Shown in pieces: positions 7,193-16,660 of a stretch of DNA of 64,000 nucleotides (the first letter of the stretch is position 1; each line of letters begins with the position of its first letter). Origin of the DNA: Crocinitomicaceae bacterium (GTDB lineage Bacteria > Bacteroidota > Bacteroidia > Flavobacteriales_D > Crocinitomicaceae). Location of the stretch: assembly GCA_016708105.1 (NCBI GenBank), contig JADJGJ010000001.1, positions 806,001 to 870,000 on the forward strand. The letters run 5' to 3'. Below the pieces are notes generated by a model that saw only the letters and a list, made by a program, of their open reading frames with translations, was not told where the DNA came from and made no database searches. A program made the translations under genes and the position numbers.

Positions 7193-10090
7193 TCATTCAA
7201 ATGAAATTTCATCCACAAAAATCCATGAATTGTTTCCGGCACCCAAATGCCAGTCCGGAATTTTTCCAACGCTCTCACAAACAATTCGGATGTATTGCGT
7301 ATTGATTTCTTTTTTCAGAGAAATTTTTTGGGTATAAGTTCCGTATTGGTCTGATGGAAAAGTATTCTGTACCGTTTGCACCGTAAACCAATCTTTGCCA
7401 TTTTTTGAAACCATGAAGTGAATTTGTGCCGGATACCATATCCATGATTTAATGTCTTGCAACACACTCACAGAAATTTTACGAATATCTTTTTTCTTTT
7501 TGAAATCAATCATGATGTCAGCATCTTGTCCTAAGAAACCCTGCCAGGCTCCGGTTCTGAAATCTGAGCTGCCATAAACACCATCAATTAACGCGCGCTC
7601 ACCACCACCTGAATATTGATTGTCATACCAAGTATTATATTCAATGCGCCAGCTTGCGTTCATTTTACTAAATGTTGATGTGACCAAATAGCTTGGATTA
7701 AATTTTCCAAATGCACGCGCTTTAATGGTTGTGGTATTTTTTAGGACAATAGGTTTTTCATATTTTGCAGATTGAGTTGTTGGCTCTGTTCCATCTGTGG
7801 TATAATAAATTTCTGAATAAGGTGATGCGTTTTTCAGTACTACTTTTTTCTTTCCATAAAATGTCATGCTGGCATCTTCAACAAATGGAGATGGCGTAAG
7901 CGGATTTTCATTCACCTTCAAAAAAGGAGGATTTCCAAAATAAGGTTCTTGCAAATTGGTCATCTCAAAACTAAGTGTTCCACCCTCCATGATTTCATGA
8001 TGATGAATGTAGTTTCTGTCAAGTACTACACCGTTGAGTGTTACTTTTTTTACATAGATATTTGCATCATTCCATTCAGTGGTTTCAATTTTAAATTGTT
8101 TTCCGTTGTCAAGATTTATCTGAGCAGATTCAAACAAGGGTTTCCCCAATAAATAAATGTCTGATCCCGGCGCAAGAGGGTAGAAACCCATTGAGCTAAA
8201 CACGTACCATGATGACATTTGTCCACAGTCTTCATTTCCGCTTAATCCATCAGGGTGGTTGAAATAAAGTGTAGTCAGAATTTGGTGCATATAACCTTGA
8301 CCTTTCCATGGGTTGTTCGTGAAGTTGTATAGGTATGTCATGTGATGACTTGGTTCATTGCCATGCGCATATTGCCCAATTAATCCTGTGATATCAACCT
8401 GATGTCTGCCTGTTGTTTTTGAATCAGCAGAGAACAAGTCATCCAGCCAATTTTCAAGGTATTGTTTGCCTCCCATTAATTCCATTAAACCATGCACGTC
8501 ATGAGGTACAAAGAGAGAATATTGCCAGGCGTTTGCTTCAGTATAATCAAATGTTACTTCATCAGGTTTGAAATTATTTTTCCAGCCACCGTTGTATCTT
8601 GCCTGCATGAAGGTAGAAGTTGGATTGTAAATATTCTTATAGAATTGTGATCGTTGATAAAAAACCTGCGCCAAAGAGTCAAATCCTAACGAGTCAGCCA
8701 TCACAGCAATACACCAATCATCGTAAGCATATTCAAGAGTTTTTGAAACTGATTCTGCTGTATTTTCTGAAGAAACAAAACCTTGCTGACGATACTCAGC
8801 CAAACCATTTTCATTTTGCATGGCACTTTTGACCATTGCTTGTAGAGCCACTTTATGATTGAAGTTGCGAATACCTTTCACGTATGCATCAGCAATAACA
8901 GAAACTGAGTGATATCCAATCATGCAATTTGTTTCGTTGGCGGCCAGCTCCCACACCGGCAAAAGCCCCCCTTGCAGAAAGTGATTGAGAAATGTGTTGA
9001 TCATATCAGCCGTGCGTTCACGCTGAACAATCGTGTACAAGGGATGCGTTGATCTGAAAGTATCCCACAATGAAAAAATGGTGTATTGTTTGCGTCTATC
9101 ACTCTGGTGTATTTCTTGATCCATTCCTCGATATCGTCCATCAAAATCAGAAAACATATTGGGTTGTAAAAAGGCATGATAAAGTGATGTATAAAAAATT
9201 GCTTCACGATCTTTATCCTCTGTAGTGATATTCATTTTTTGCAACTCGGTTTCCCACAATTGTTCGGCTTCACGCTTATATTGATCAAAATTCCAATGTG
9301 GCATTTCTTCATTCAGATTCTTTCTGGCACCATTGATGTCAACAAATGAAATTCCTACTTTGATTTGTAAAAATGGAGTTTCATTTCCAAAATTCAAAAT
9401 AAGTTTTGTTGCACGGCCGTCTTTGTTTTTTTTGAACTCTCTCTCAATAGGTGCTGAAGATAATTTGATAGTAAAATAGAAATGTTGGTTTGTTGCCCAA
9501 CCGGCAGAGATTCTTTTTCCAATCAATGTTGAATCGTTGAGAAACATGAGGTCTGAATCAAGCAATTCATCGCGATGCTCAAGATCAATAATTAATTTTT
9601 TTTCTGCTCCTTGAGGATAGGTATACTTGTGAATACCGCAGCGAGTAGTTGTTGTTAGTTCAGCGTAGATATTATTTTTTTTCAGATGAACAGAATAGTA
9701 TCCGGCATGAGCAGATTCAAGCAAATGAGAAAAAACTGAGCCATAACCTGATTTGTTTCCGGCTGCAGCGCCATTGTCCCATTGATTTTCACCGGTGAAA
9801 GGCATCAACAAAAGATCACCGTAATCTGAAACGCCGGTTCCGCTTAAATGAGTATGACTAAACCCATAAATTACGGAATCAGAATAGTGATATCCTCCAC
9901 AACCATCCCAGCCATCAAGTCGGGTATCAGGTGAAAGTTGAATCATACCAAAAGGTACCGTTGCCCCCGGAAACGTGTGACCATGTCCGCCGGTTCCAAT
10001 AAATGGATTTACGATTTGATACAAATTTTGAGCGTGCAGATTTTGTACTAGATGAGCAAATAGGAACAGAACCAGTGCACGTGCAAACAT
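7193..10090 (-). CDS. GH92 alpha-mannosidase with C-terminal CHB_HEX_C-like and discoidin-like domains
   Basis: This 965-residue protein has a signal peptide (about 1-20). The mature start YQIVNPFIGTGGHGHTFPGA with PFGMIQLSPDTR is the hallmark of GH92 N-domains. The (alpha/alpha)6 catalytic domain follows, with GNEDCGQMSSWYVFSSMGFYP around residues 617-638, the conserved GH92 active-site region. Residues ~743-805 look like a CHB_HEX_C-type beta-sandwich (YYTTDGTEPT). Residues ~815-965 look like an F5/8 type C (discoidin) carbohydrate-binding module. GH92 enzymes are calcium-dependent exo-alpha-mannosidases acting on mannans or N-glycans. The gene follows a ROK kinase gene by 3 nt, which suggests released mannose is phosphorylated by that partner. 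There is no T9SS sorting domain, so a periplasmic location is likely. Confidence 0.95.
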   Translation of the reverse strand: MFARALVLFLFAHLVQNLHAQNLYQIVNPFIGTGGHGHTFPGATVPFGMIQLSPDTRLDGWDGCGGYHYSDSVIYGFSHTHLSGTGVSDYGDLLLMPFTGENQWDNGAAAGNKSGYGSVFSHLLESAHAGYYSVHLKKNNIYAELTTTTRCGIHKYTYPQGAEKKLIIDLEHRDELLDSDLMFLNDSTLIGKRISAGWATNQHFYFTIKLSSAPIEREFKKNKDGRATKLILNFGNETPFLQIKVGISFVDINGARKNLNEEMPHWNFDQYKREAEQLWETELQKMNITTEDKDREAIFYTSLYHAFLQPNMFSDFDGRYRGMDQEIHQSDRRKQYTIFSLWDTFRSTHPLYTIVQRERTADMINTFLNHFLQGGLLPVWELAANETNCMIGYHSVSVIADAYVKGIRNFNHKVALQAMVKSAMQNENGLAEYRQQGFVSSENTAESVSKTLEYAYDDWCIAVMADSLGFDSLAQVFYQRSQFYKNIYNPTSTFMQARYNGGWKNNFKPDEVTFDYTEANAWQYSLFVPHDVHGLMELMGGKQYLENWLDDLFSADSKTTGRHQVDITGLIGQYAHGNEPSHHMTYLYNFTNNPWKGQGYMHQILTTLYFNHPDGLSGNEDCGQMSSWYVFSSMGFYPLAPGSDIYLLGKPLFESAQINLDNGKQFKIETTEWNDANIYVKKVTLNGVVLDRNYIHHHEIMEGGTLSFEMTNLQEPYFGNPPFLKVNENPLTPSPFVEDASMTFYGKKKVVLKNASPYSEIYYTTDGTEPTTQSAKYEKPIVLKNTTTIKARAFGKFNPSYLVTSTFSKMNASWRIEYNTWYDNQYSGGGERALIDGVYGSSDFRTGAWQGFLGQDADIMIDFKKKKDIRKISVSVLQDIKSWIWYPAQIHFMVSKNGKDWFTVQTVQNTFPSDQYGTYTQKISLKKEINTQYIRIVCESVGKIPDWHLGAGNNSWIFVDEISFE

Positions 10091-10093
10091 AGA

Positions 10094-11041
10094 TCAGGAT
10101 TTGGCAAGATGATTTTTTACTGCAGCAACTGCACCCAATACAGCTCCATGCTTTTCATTGATTTCAGAATTTTTTAATTTCACTTTGTCGCGAATATTTG
10201 GCAAAGTATAAAGGCGCATATATTTTTCAATTCGTTTGCGTAAAAAATTTCCACTTTTTGCTATTCCACCGGTGAGGTAGATGTTTTCAAAATCAAATAA
10301 ATTAGCAAGTGCCCCTAAGGCATAACCTAAATCATGGGCCACTGAGTCAACAACTTCTAATGAAACGGGGTCATCTTTTTTAGCTGCTTTAAAGATTTCA
10401 AGCGGCGTTAATGTACTAGGTGAAAGGGCGTGCAGCAATGAACCACCGCTGCTAAATTCTAATTTTTCTTTTGCTGTTCTGATAATTCCTTTTTTACCTG
10501 CATAGGCTTCAAGACAACCGTTGTTTCCGCATTTGCATTCACGCCCATCTCGGTGCACAATCAGATGCCCAATTTCACCTGCCATGGCGTGATCTCCGGT
10601 ATAAAGTTTTCCGTTGATATAAATTCCCATACCAACACCGGTACCTAAGGTTATAACGGCAAAATTTTCTGATTGCCGGGCATCACCAAAATGTTTTTCT
10701 CCAATGGCCGCCGCATTAGCATCATTGACAAGATAAGCCGGTTGAGAAAATCTACTCTCAAATATATTTCCAAGTGGGATAATGTCTCCCCACTTATTCA
10801 GGTTAGGTGCAAATTCAATTTGTTGTAAATCACAATTAACGCTGGGTGCACCAATGCCAATGCCGTTGATATTTCCTTTAAAATGGGTTTTGATATCCTG
10901 ATAAATTGTTTCGGCCAGCATGCTTGGTGTGTCCATGTTTTTTGTCTTCACAGATGACTCATATTTCAGTCCGTTATCATCATCAACTATGCCGTAAACT
11001 ATGTTGGTGCCACCTATGTCAATTCCTAAATATGTACTCAT
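10094..11041 (-). CDS. ROK family sugar kinase (glucokinase/mannokinase-like)
   Basis: This 315-residue protein begins YLGIDIGGTN, the ATP phosphate-binding motif of ROK kinases. It has the catalytic region LVNDANAAAIGE and the zinc-binding motif GEIGHLIVHRDGRECKCGNNGCLEAYAG (H and CxCGxxGCxE). Zn-motif ROK proteins without an N-terminal HTH domain are sugar kinases rather than repressors. It probably phosphorylates glucose, mannose or a related hexose in the cytoplasm. It is transcribed just before the GH92 mannosidase (3-nt gap), which favours a hexose from mannoside degradation as substrate. The promoter TAACTTTG lies 23 nt upstream of the ATG. Confidence 0.92.
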   Translation of the reverse strand: MSTYLGIDIGGTNIVYGIVDDDNGLKYESSVKTKNMDTPSMLAETIYQDIKTHFKGNINGIGIGAPSVNCDLQQIEFAPNLNKWGDIIPLGNIFESRFSQPAYLVNDANAAAIGEKHFGDARQSENFAVITLGTGVGMGIYINGKLYTGDHAMAGEIGHLIVHRDGRECKCGNNGCLEAYAGKKGIIRTAKEKLEFSSGGSLLHALSPSTLTPLEIFKAAKKDDPVSLEVVDSVAHDLGYALGALANLFDFENIYLTGGIAKSGNFLRKRIEKYMRLYTLPNIRDKVKLKNSEINEKHGAVLGAVAAVKNHLAKS

Positions 11042-11063
11042 CTTACTTTCATTTTGGGTATTG

Positions 11064-11071
11064 CAAAGTTA
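11064..11071 (-). promoter_or_regulatory. Promoter -7 box for ROK-GH92 operon
   Basis: TAACTTTG on the minus strand matches TAnnTTTG exactly, 22 nt upstream of the ROK kinase ATG. About 32 nt further upstream an inverted repeat ACACAG-AAAA-CTGTGT (11103-11118) could be an operator. Confidence 0.5.
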
Positions 11072-11300
11072 CGCATTCATTGAATTTACTTATGATAAGC
11101 GCACACAGAAAACTGTGTTCATTTCTTTCTGATTCAATAAATTAATTCTTTGCAACTATATTAAACGATTAACCTGTCGGGCTAAAGATATTAATAAACT
11201 GCTAAATGAGAATACACCTTTTGTGGTATTATTTTAATTCTGTACCTACGTGTATTCAGTATTTCTGAGTAGTTTTACCTATTAGAATTGTGTAAACAGC

Positions 11301-11308
11301 TAATTTTG
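11301..11308 (+). promoter_or_regulatory. Promoter -7 box for polysaccharide operon
   Basis: TAATTTTG matches TAnnTTTG exactly and ends 7 nt before the epimerase ATG at 11316. The predicted transcript is leaderless or nearly so. No clear TTG element is seen at the -33 position. Confidence 0.45.
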
Positions 11309-11315
11309 AATCTGC

Positions 11316-12263
11316 ATGAGAAAAATATTAATTACCGGTGGTGCTGGAAATATAGGGAGCGCGCTTTGTAACGCACTATTGAAAGATTCTGCAACTCACG
11401 TAACTATTGTAGACGATCTTTCTACAGGGAGTATCAGTAAAATAAATCGTCAACACGGTAATTTGTCATTCATCAAAGCAAACGCAAATAACAGGCAAGA
11501 GATGTCTGAAATTATGATATCCAACCGCTTTGATTATGTATTTCATTATGCAGCCGTGGTTGGCGTTAAACGCACGCAAGAAAATCCTATTCGTGTGCTT
11601 GAAGATATTGATGGAATAAAAAATATTCTGAGTCTCTCAAAAAACACCGGGGTGAAGCGTTTCTTTTTTTCAAGTTCCAGTGAAGTGTATGGTGAGCCTG
11701 TAAGCATTCCGCAAAATGAAGATACCACACCACTTAATTCAAGGGTTCCGTATGCTGTTGTAAAAAATGTAGGTGAAGCATTTTGCAGATCATTCAATCA
11801 AGAATATAACCTGGATTATACTGTATTCAGATTCTTCAATACCTATGGTCCAAATCAGACCACTGATTTTGTCATGAGTAAATTTTTGTACAGCGCATTG
11901 AGAAATGAAGATATTACCATTTTTGGTGACGGCGGTCAAACCAGAACATTTTGTTACGTTGATGACAATATTGAAACTACCGTAAAATCGCTCAATGAAA
12001 ATTTATTTGTCAATGATGTGGTAAATGTGGGCGGTGATGCAATTATTTCTATTCTTGAATTAGCTAACTTGATCATTAAATTGACGGATAGTAAATCAAA
12101 AATTATTTTTCTGCCACCGCTGAAAGATGGTGATATGACCAGACGCCAGCCTGATAACAGTAAAATGAGAAAAATACTCGGTCGTGATCTCATTTCTGTT
12201 GAAGATGGAATTTACAGGATGATCAAACATCCTGATTTCAGAAAACAAATGAATTTAGAATAA
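11316..12263 (+). CDS. NAD-dependent epimerase/dehydratase (extended SDR)
   Basis: This 315-residue protein starts with the Rossmann glycine motif ITGGAGNIGS. It has FHYAAVVGVKRT, a serine-rich FFFSSSSEVYGE strand and the catalytic YAVVK (YxxxK around residue 149), all typical of extended SDR nucleotide-sugar enzymes such as UDP-glucose 4-epimerases, UDP-glucuronate decarboxylases and dTDP-glucose dehydratases. The exact sugar cannot be told. It opens a five-gene operon with AsnB, two glycosyltransferases and an acetyltransferase, so it probably makes a nucleotide sugar for a surface polysaccharide. Its TAA overlaps the next ATG by one base (TAATG). Confidence 0.9.
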   Translation: MRKILITGGAGNIGSALCNALLKDSATHVTIVDDLSTGSISKINRQHGNLSFIKANANNRQEMSEIMISNRFDYVFHYAAVVGVKRTQENPIRVLEDIDGIKNILSLSKNTGVKRFFFSSSSEVYGEPVSIPQNEDTTPLNSRVPYAVVKNVGEAFCRSFNQEYNLDYTVFRFFNTYGPNQTTDFVMSKFLYSALRNEDITIFGDGGQTRTFCYVDDNIETTVKSLNENLFVNDVVNVGGDAIISILELANLIIKLTDSKSKIIFLPPLKDGDMTRRQPDNSKMRKILGRDLISVEDGIYRMIKHPDFRKQMNLE

Positions 12264-14137
12264 TGTGTGGTATCAATGGTGTTTTTCATTATCACGGCTC
12301 AGCGAAAAAAGAAGGTGAGCTGAAAAAAATGAATCAGGTACTCGCATATCGTGGGCCTGATGCTGAAGGAGTTTTTGAAGATCAACAAATTGAATTAGGG
12401 CATCGCCGACTTTCTATCATTGACTTGAGTGAAAGTGCAAATCAACCGATAATTTCTTCAGATGGTAATTGGGTCATTGTTTTCAATGGTGAAATTTATA
12501 ATTACGCTGACATCAAAAAACAACTTCCTGAATACCCTTTTAAAACGCAAGGTGATACAGAAGTGGTGTTGGCTGCATTTCAAAAATGGGGAGAGCATTC
12601 ACTGCGTTTGCTGAATGGAATTTTTTCATTTGCTATTTGGAATAAAATTACAAAACAACTTTTCATTGCGCGTGATAGATTAGGCGTGAAACCACTTTAT
12701 TATTTTTCATCCAATGAGGTGTTCATGTTTTCAAGTTCAATTAAAGCAATTTTGAGTACAGGAAGAAGTAAAAATAAAATTTCAAAAAGTGGGTTAGTTG
12801 ATTTTCTAAGATATCAAACAGTACATGCTCCTGCTACTATTATATCAGATATTTATGTTCTCATGCCGGGTACATTCGCATATATTTCTGAGGAGGAGAA
12901 TTTTCAACCGGAGCAATATTGGAGTTTGACCAACTCAACAAAAAAATCATCTAACAATAAGCTTGAAATTATAAAAACCGTGAGAGAACAGGTTGAAAAA
13001 TCGGTGAGCATGCAATTGGTTTCCGATGCGCCATTTGGAGCATTTTTATCAGGCGGTATTGACAGTTCAATTCTGGTTGGCGTTATGGCTTCTCAGCGCT
13101 CACAACCGGTCGATACGTTTTCTGTAGTTTTTAAAGAAGATAAATTTTCTGAAGGCAAATATGCCGAATTGGTTGCAAAAAAATTTAACACACGACATCA
13201 TGAAATTGAACTTAGCGTGGAGGCGTTCAGAGACTTGATCCCTGAAGCGCTGACGTCAATGGATCATCCAAGTGGAGATGGACCTAACACCTACGTGGTT
13301 TCAAAAAAAACCCATGATGCCGGTATAAAAATGGCTCTTACAGGTTTAGGTGGTGATGAGTTGTTTTGCGGTTATTCTATTTTTAATCAGATAAAACAAA
13401 TTAGTTCAAAAAAGTGGTTGAGAAGTTTTCCTGTTTACGCACGTCGTCCTTTGGCGAGTATGTATAGGAACCTCAAAGGTACTGTGGCGGCTGATAAAAT
13501 TGCAAGCGTTATGTCTCTGGCTGAATTTGATACGGAAAATATTTATGAATATTACCGCAGAGTATTTAACGAAAAACAAATTCAACATCTTTTGAAAAAC
13601 AATGATAAAGTACCGGTTTCAGTTTTTCATTTGGTGAAAGAACAAGTTGGATACAATCAACCGGGCTGGAATTTACCACTCATGAGTAGAGTATCAGTTG
13701 CTGAAATGAGTACATACATGCAGAATGTCTTGTTAAGAGATGCAGACCAAATGGGCATGGCAAATTCACTTGAACTCAGGGTGCCTTTTTTAGATCATGA
13801 ATTGGTTGAACTTGCTCTTGGAATTTCTGACGGACTAAAATCAGGTGGCATACCTAAAAAATTACTGGTTGAATCTTTCCAAGATATTTTACCTCAAGAA
13901 GTGTGGAATAGAGAGAAAATGGGATTTGTCTTACCCTATGAAATTTGGATGAAAAATGACTTGAAAACATTTTGCGAAGAAAGATTGAATTGGCTTGGCA
14001 ACACTCCATATTTTAATGAACAAACACTCACTAAATACTGGAACCTGTTCTTGAATGGTAACAAAATGGTTACTTGGTCACGTATATGGACACTGGTAGT
14101 TCTCTCTAATTGGATGAAAGAAAATAATGTCAACTGA
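12263..14137 (+). CDS. asnB: Asparagine synthase (glutamine-hydrolysing) family amidotransferase
   Basis: This 624-residue protein begins MCGINGVF, so the catalytic Cys2 of the class II glutaminase domain is intact. RGPDAEG, LGHRRLSIIDLS and the NGEIYN motif complete the glutaminase half (1 to about 210). The synthetase half has the PP-loop FLSGGIDSS (about 262-270), GLGGDELFCGY and the SLELRVPFLDHELVE motif. Canonical AsnB makes asparagine, but many homologues in polysaccharide clusters amidate sugar carboxylates or related acceptors. Its position between an epimerase and glycosyltransferases, with one-base and 11-base overlaps, favours a role in polysaccharide modification. The symbol denotes the family, not a proven reaction. 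Confidence 0.92.
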   Translation: MCGINGVFHYHGSAKKEGELKKMNQVLAYRGPDAEGVFEDQQIELGHRRLSIIDLSESANQPIISSDGNWVIVFNGEIYNYADIKKQLPEYPFKTQGDTEVVLAAFQKWGEHSLRLLNGIFSFAIWNKITKQLFIARDRLGVKPLYYFSSNEVFMFSSSIKAILSTGRSKNKISKSGLVDFLRYQTVHAPATIISDIYVLMPGTFAYISEEENFQPEQYWSLTNSTKKSSNNKLEIIKTVREQVEKSVSMQLVSDAPFGAFLSGGIDSSILVGVMASQRSQPVDTFSVVFKEDKFSEGKYAELVAKKFNTRHHEIELSVEAFRDLIPEALTSMDHPSGDGPNTYVVSKKTHDAGIKMALTGLGGDELFCGYSIFNQIKQISSKKWLRSFPVYARRPLASMYRNLKGTVAADKIASVMSLAEFDTENIYEYYRRVFNEKQIQHLLKNNDKVPVSVFHLVKEQVGYNQPGWNLPLMSRVSVAEMSTYMQNVLLRDADQMGMANSLELRVPFLDHELVELALGISDGLKSGGIPKKLLVESFQDILPQEVWNREKMGFVLPYEIWMKNDLKTFCEERLNWLGNTPYFNEQTLTKYWNLFLNGNKMVTWSRIWTLVVLSNWMKENNVN

Positions 14138-15278
14138 GAAAAAACGGATATTAGTTTGCGTTGATTGGTACGAACCTGGTTTCAAAGCGGGTGGACCAAT
14201 CAGAAGTGTTGCCAATTTAGTGAAGGCGCTAAAAACCGAATTTGATTTCTACATTTTAACTAGTGCATTTGATCTTGGAGAAACGGAACCTTATCCCGGT
14301 ATTGAACTCAATCAGTGGCATGACCAGGATGGAGTATTTATCAAGTACATGGACAAACGTGCCATGACCATGGCTTCAGTCAAAGGAAATGTTGAAGAAA
14401 TTCATCCGGATATCCTATATCTCAATTCACTCTTTTCAAAGTTGTTCACGATTGCACCACTCATGGTGGCTAACCGCAAAAATATTCCGGTAGTACTTGC
14501 CCCCCGCGGAATGCTTGGAGCTGGAGCACTTGATATTAAAAAAAGAAAGAAAAAAATGTTTATAACACTCGCTAAATTTATGCGTCTGTATAAGCATGTT
14601 ATTTGGCACGCTTCAACGGAGATGGAAAAAGAGGAAATTGAAAAAGTATTTGGAAAAAAGGCAAGAATTAATATCGCAAGAAATATTCCTGTTGCTCAAT
14701 CAAAATCCTTGCAAGAAGTACTTGACCATAAAAATACCGGAATTTGTAGGTTTGTTTTTATCAGTCGAATTTCCGCAAAAAAAAATCTACACTTGGCCAT
14801 TGAGTCAGCAAAAAAATTAAAAAACACCATGCCTATTTATTTTGATATTTATGGTCATATAGAAGAACCTGAATATTATGATTCTTTCAAGCACGATATT
14901 AAAGATCATGGGAATGTGAAAATTGAATACAAAGGCGTGTTGAATCCATCAAAAATTGCAGAAGTATATTTGCATGCTGATTTTATGGTAATGCCAACAC
15001 GTCATGAAAATTACGGGCATGCAATTGTTGAAGCATGGGCAAATGGATGTCCCGTTATCATTAGTAAATACACCCCATGGAAGAATCTCAATGTGCAAGG
15101 ACTTGGGTGGGATGTGGATATTACCAATCCTGATAATTTGACCAGGGCAATGCAAGAATCTATTGACATTGATTTTTCATCATATATCTCAATGGTAAGA
15201 TCTTCATATAATTATTTTGCTGAAAAAATTTGTGATGATGAGGTGATGAATGCCAACCGAAGCCTTTTCAATTTATGA
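14127..15278 (+). CDS. Glycosyltransferase family 4
   Basis: This 383-residue protein shows the GT-B fold of GT4 enzymes. The N-terminal acceptor domain starts VDWYEPGFKAGGPIRSVANL. A conserved APRGML loop follows. The C-terminal nucleotide-sugar domain starts FVFISRISAKKNLHLAIES, and a donor-binding E-x7-E region reads RHENYGHAIVEAWANGCPVI around residue 293. It transfers an activated sugar to a growing glycan, presumably on the cytoplasmic face of the inner membrane. It starts 11 nt inside the end of asnB and ends 4 nt inside the acetyltransferase gene, so translational coupling is likely. Donor and acceptor are unknown. Confidence 0.92.
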   Translation: MSTEKKRILVCVDWYEPGFKAGGPIRSVANLVKALKTEFDFYILTSAFDLGETEPYPGIELNQWHDQDGVFIKYMDKRAMTMASVKGNVEEIHPDILYLNSLFSKLFTIAPLMVANRKNIPVVLAPRGMLGAGALDIKKRKKKMFITLAKFMRLYKHVIWHASTEMEKEEIEKVFGKKARINIARNIPVAQSKSLQEVLDHKNTGICRFVFISRISAKKNLHLAIESAKKLKNTMPIYFDIYGHIEEPEYYDSFKHDIKDHGNVKIEYKGVLNPSKIAEVYLHADFMVMPTRHENYGHAIVEAWANGCPVIISKYTPWKNLNVQGLGWDVDITNPDNLTRAMQESIDIDFSSYISMVRSSYNYFAEKICDDEVMNANRSLFNL

Positions 15279-15820
15279 AAACTGATTTAGCACAATATGA
15301 TAATAGTTGGTATAAACCCGGAAATCCGGTAAAGAGGGTTTTATGGTATTTTTTTAATATTTTTTTCTTGCAGAACCCATGGAATCCATTTAGCGGATTA
15401 AAAAAAATGGTGCTGCGTTTGTTCGGTGCAAAAATCGGAAAAGGAGTGGTCATCAAACCTTCAGTCAATATCAAATATCCATGGAAACTTAAAATAGGGG
15501 ACTACGTTTGGATTGGTGAAAGTGTCTGGATTGATAATCTTGGCAACGTTGAAATTGGATCTCATGCCTGCATATCTCAAGGAGCATTATTACTTTGTGG
15601 AAATCATAATTACAAGAAACAAAAATTTGATCTGATAGTTGGTGACATAAAATTAGAGGATGGAGTATGGATTGGCGCAAAGGCCATTGTAACCGCAAAA
15701 GTAATTTGTCATTCTCACGCTCTACTCACAGCCGGATCAGTTGCTACTTCTAACCTGAACGCATACGGTATTTATCAAGGAAATCCTGCTGTGCTGGTGA
15801 GAGAACGTAAAATTCAATAA
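15275..15820 (+). CDS. WcaF-like left-handed beta-helix O-acetyltransferase
   Basis: This 181-residue protein is built of hexapeptide-repeat coils: IGKGVVIKPSVNIKYPWKLKIG, then IGESVWIDNLG, IGSHACISQGALL and LEDGVWIGAKAIV. The active-site region CGNHNY with the YKKQKFD context is typical of WcaF-type colanic-acid acetyltransferases (LbH_WxcM/WcaF group). It probably transfers acetyl from acetyl-CoA to a sugar of the polysaccharide encoded by this operon. It overlaps the GT4 gene by 4 nt (ATGA) and is followed 1 nt later by a GT2 gene. The length is normal for the family. Confidence 0.9.
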   Translation: MKTDLAQYDNSWYKPGNPVKRVLWYFFNIFFLQNPWNPFSGLKKMVLRLFGAKIGKGVVIKPSVNIKYPWKLKIGDYVWIGESVWIDNLGNVEIGSHACISQGALLLCGNHNYKKQKFDLIVGDIKLEDGVWIGAKAIVTAKVICHSHALLTAGSVATSNLNAYGIYQGNPAVLVRERKIQ

Positions 15821-15821
15821 C

Positions 15822-16580
15822 ATGAGTGAACTGCGGGTATCTATTATAACGGTTTCGTTCAATGCTGAAAAAACAATTCGTGATACCATTCAATCGGTTG
15901 TTTCGCAAAATTATCCTCAGATTGAGTATGTCATCATTGATGGCGCATCCAAGGATAACACAATCTCAATCATAAAATCATTTGGAAATGCCATCACCAG
16001 ATTGGTGAGTGAACCTGATAATGGAATTTATGATGGAATGAATAAAGGCATTGATTTAGCTTCTGGTGATATTATAGGGATTTTAAATGCAGATGATTTT
16101 TATTCCGACACCGCAGTCATAAGTAAAGTAGTGGATGTATTCAATTCAAAAAATGTAGATGCGGTATACGGTGATTTGGATTATGTTGACCAGCATGACA
16201 CGGCGCGTGTAGTTAGAAAATGGAAGTCGGGTATTTATTATAAAGATGCTTTTCTCAAGGGATGGATGCCTCCGCACCCCACATTTTTTGTTCGTAAATC
16301 ATGTTATGAGAAGTATGGAAGATTCACAAATAAATTGAAATCTGCTGCGGATTATGAATTGATGTTGAGATTCATTCATAAGCATCAAATCAACATCGCA
16401 TATTTGCCACAAGTATTGGTGAAAATGCGTGCAGGTGGAAAAAGCAACGCTTCAATAAAAAACCGAATCAAGGCAAATCGTGAAGACAAACTTGCCTGGA
16501 AATTAAACGATCTGAAACCGGAACTTTTTACGTTTATTCGCAAGCCTATCTCTAAACTGACTCAATTTTTCAAACGTTAG
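15822..16580 (+). CDS. Glycosyltransferase family 2 (WcaE-like)
   Basis: This 252-residue protein starts VSIITVSFNAEKTIRDTIQSV and has EYVIIDGASKDNT. Its EPDNGIYDGMNKGI and ILNADDFY (DxD-like metal site) are the standard GT2 GT-A signatures. The EPDNGIYDAMNKGI pattern is characteristic of WcaE-like transferases in colanic-acid-type clusters. It has no membrane segments, so it is a soluble or peripheral enzyme. It is the last gene of the five-gene operon. No Wzy polymerase or Wzx flippase is adjacent, although a flippase-like gene lies at 23791. Confidence 0.92.
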   Translation: MSELRVSIITVSFNAEKTIRDTIQSVVSQNYPQIEYVIIDGASKDNTISIIKSFGNAITRLVSEPDNGIYDGMNKGIDLASGDIIGILNADDFYSDTAVISKVVDVFNSKNVDAVYGDLDYVDQHDTARVVRKWKSGIYYKDAFLKGWMPPHPTFFVRKSCYEKYGRFTNKLKSAADYELMLRFIHKHQINIAYLPQVLVKMRAGGKSNASIKNRIKANREDKLAWKLNDLKPELFTFIRKPISKLTQFFKR

Positions 16581-16660
16581 GATTTCAAGTTACTCATGAA
16601 TCATTGCATTCAAGGGATTAATTTTTAAATATCTTTACTAGGATATTAAATCTCAATGCC

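Noticed and set aside
11316..16580. Polysaccharide operon as a recently acquired island
   Set aside because: No integrase, tRNA junction, flanking repeat or obvious composition shift was seen; codon use was not computed, so transfer cannot be claimed.
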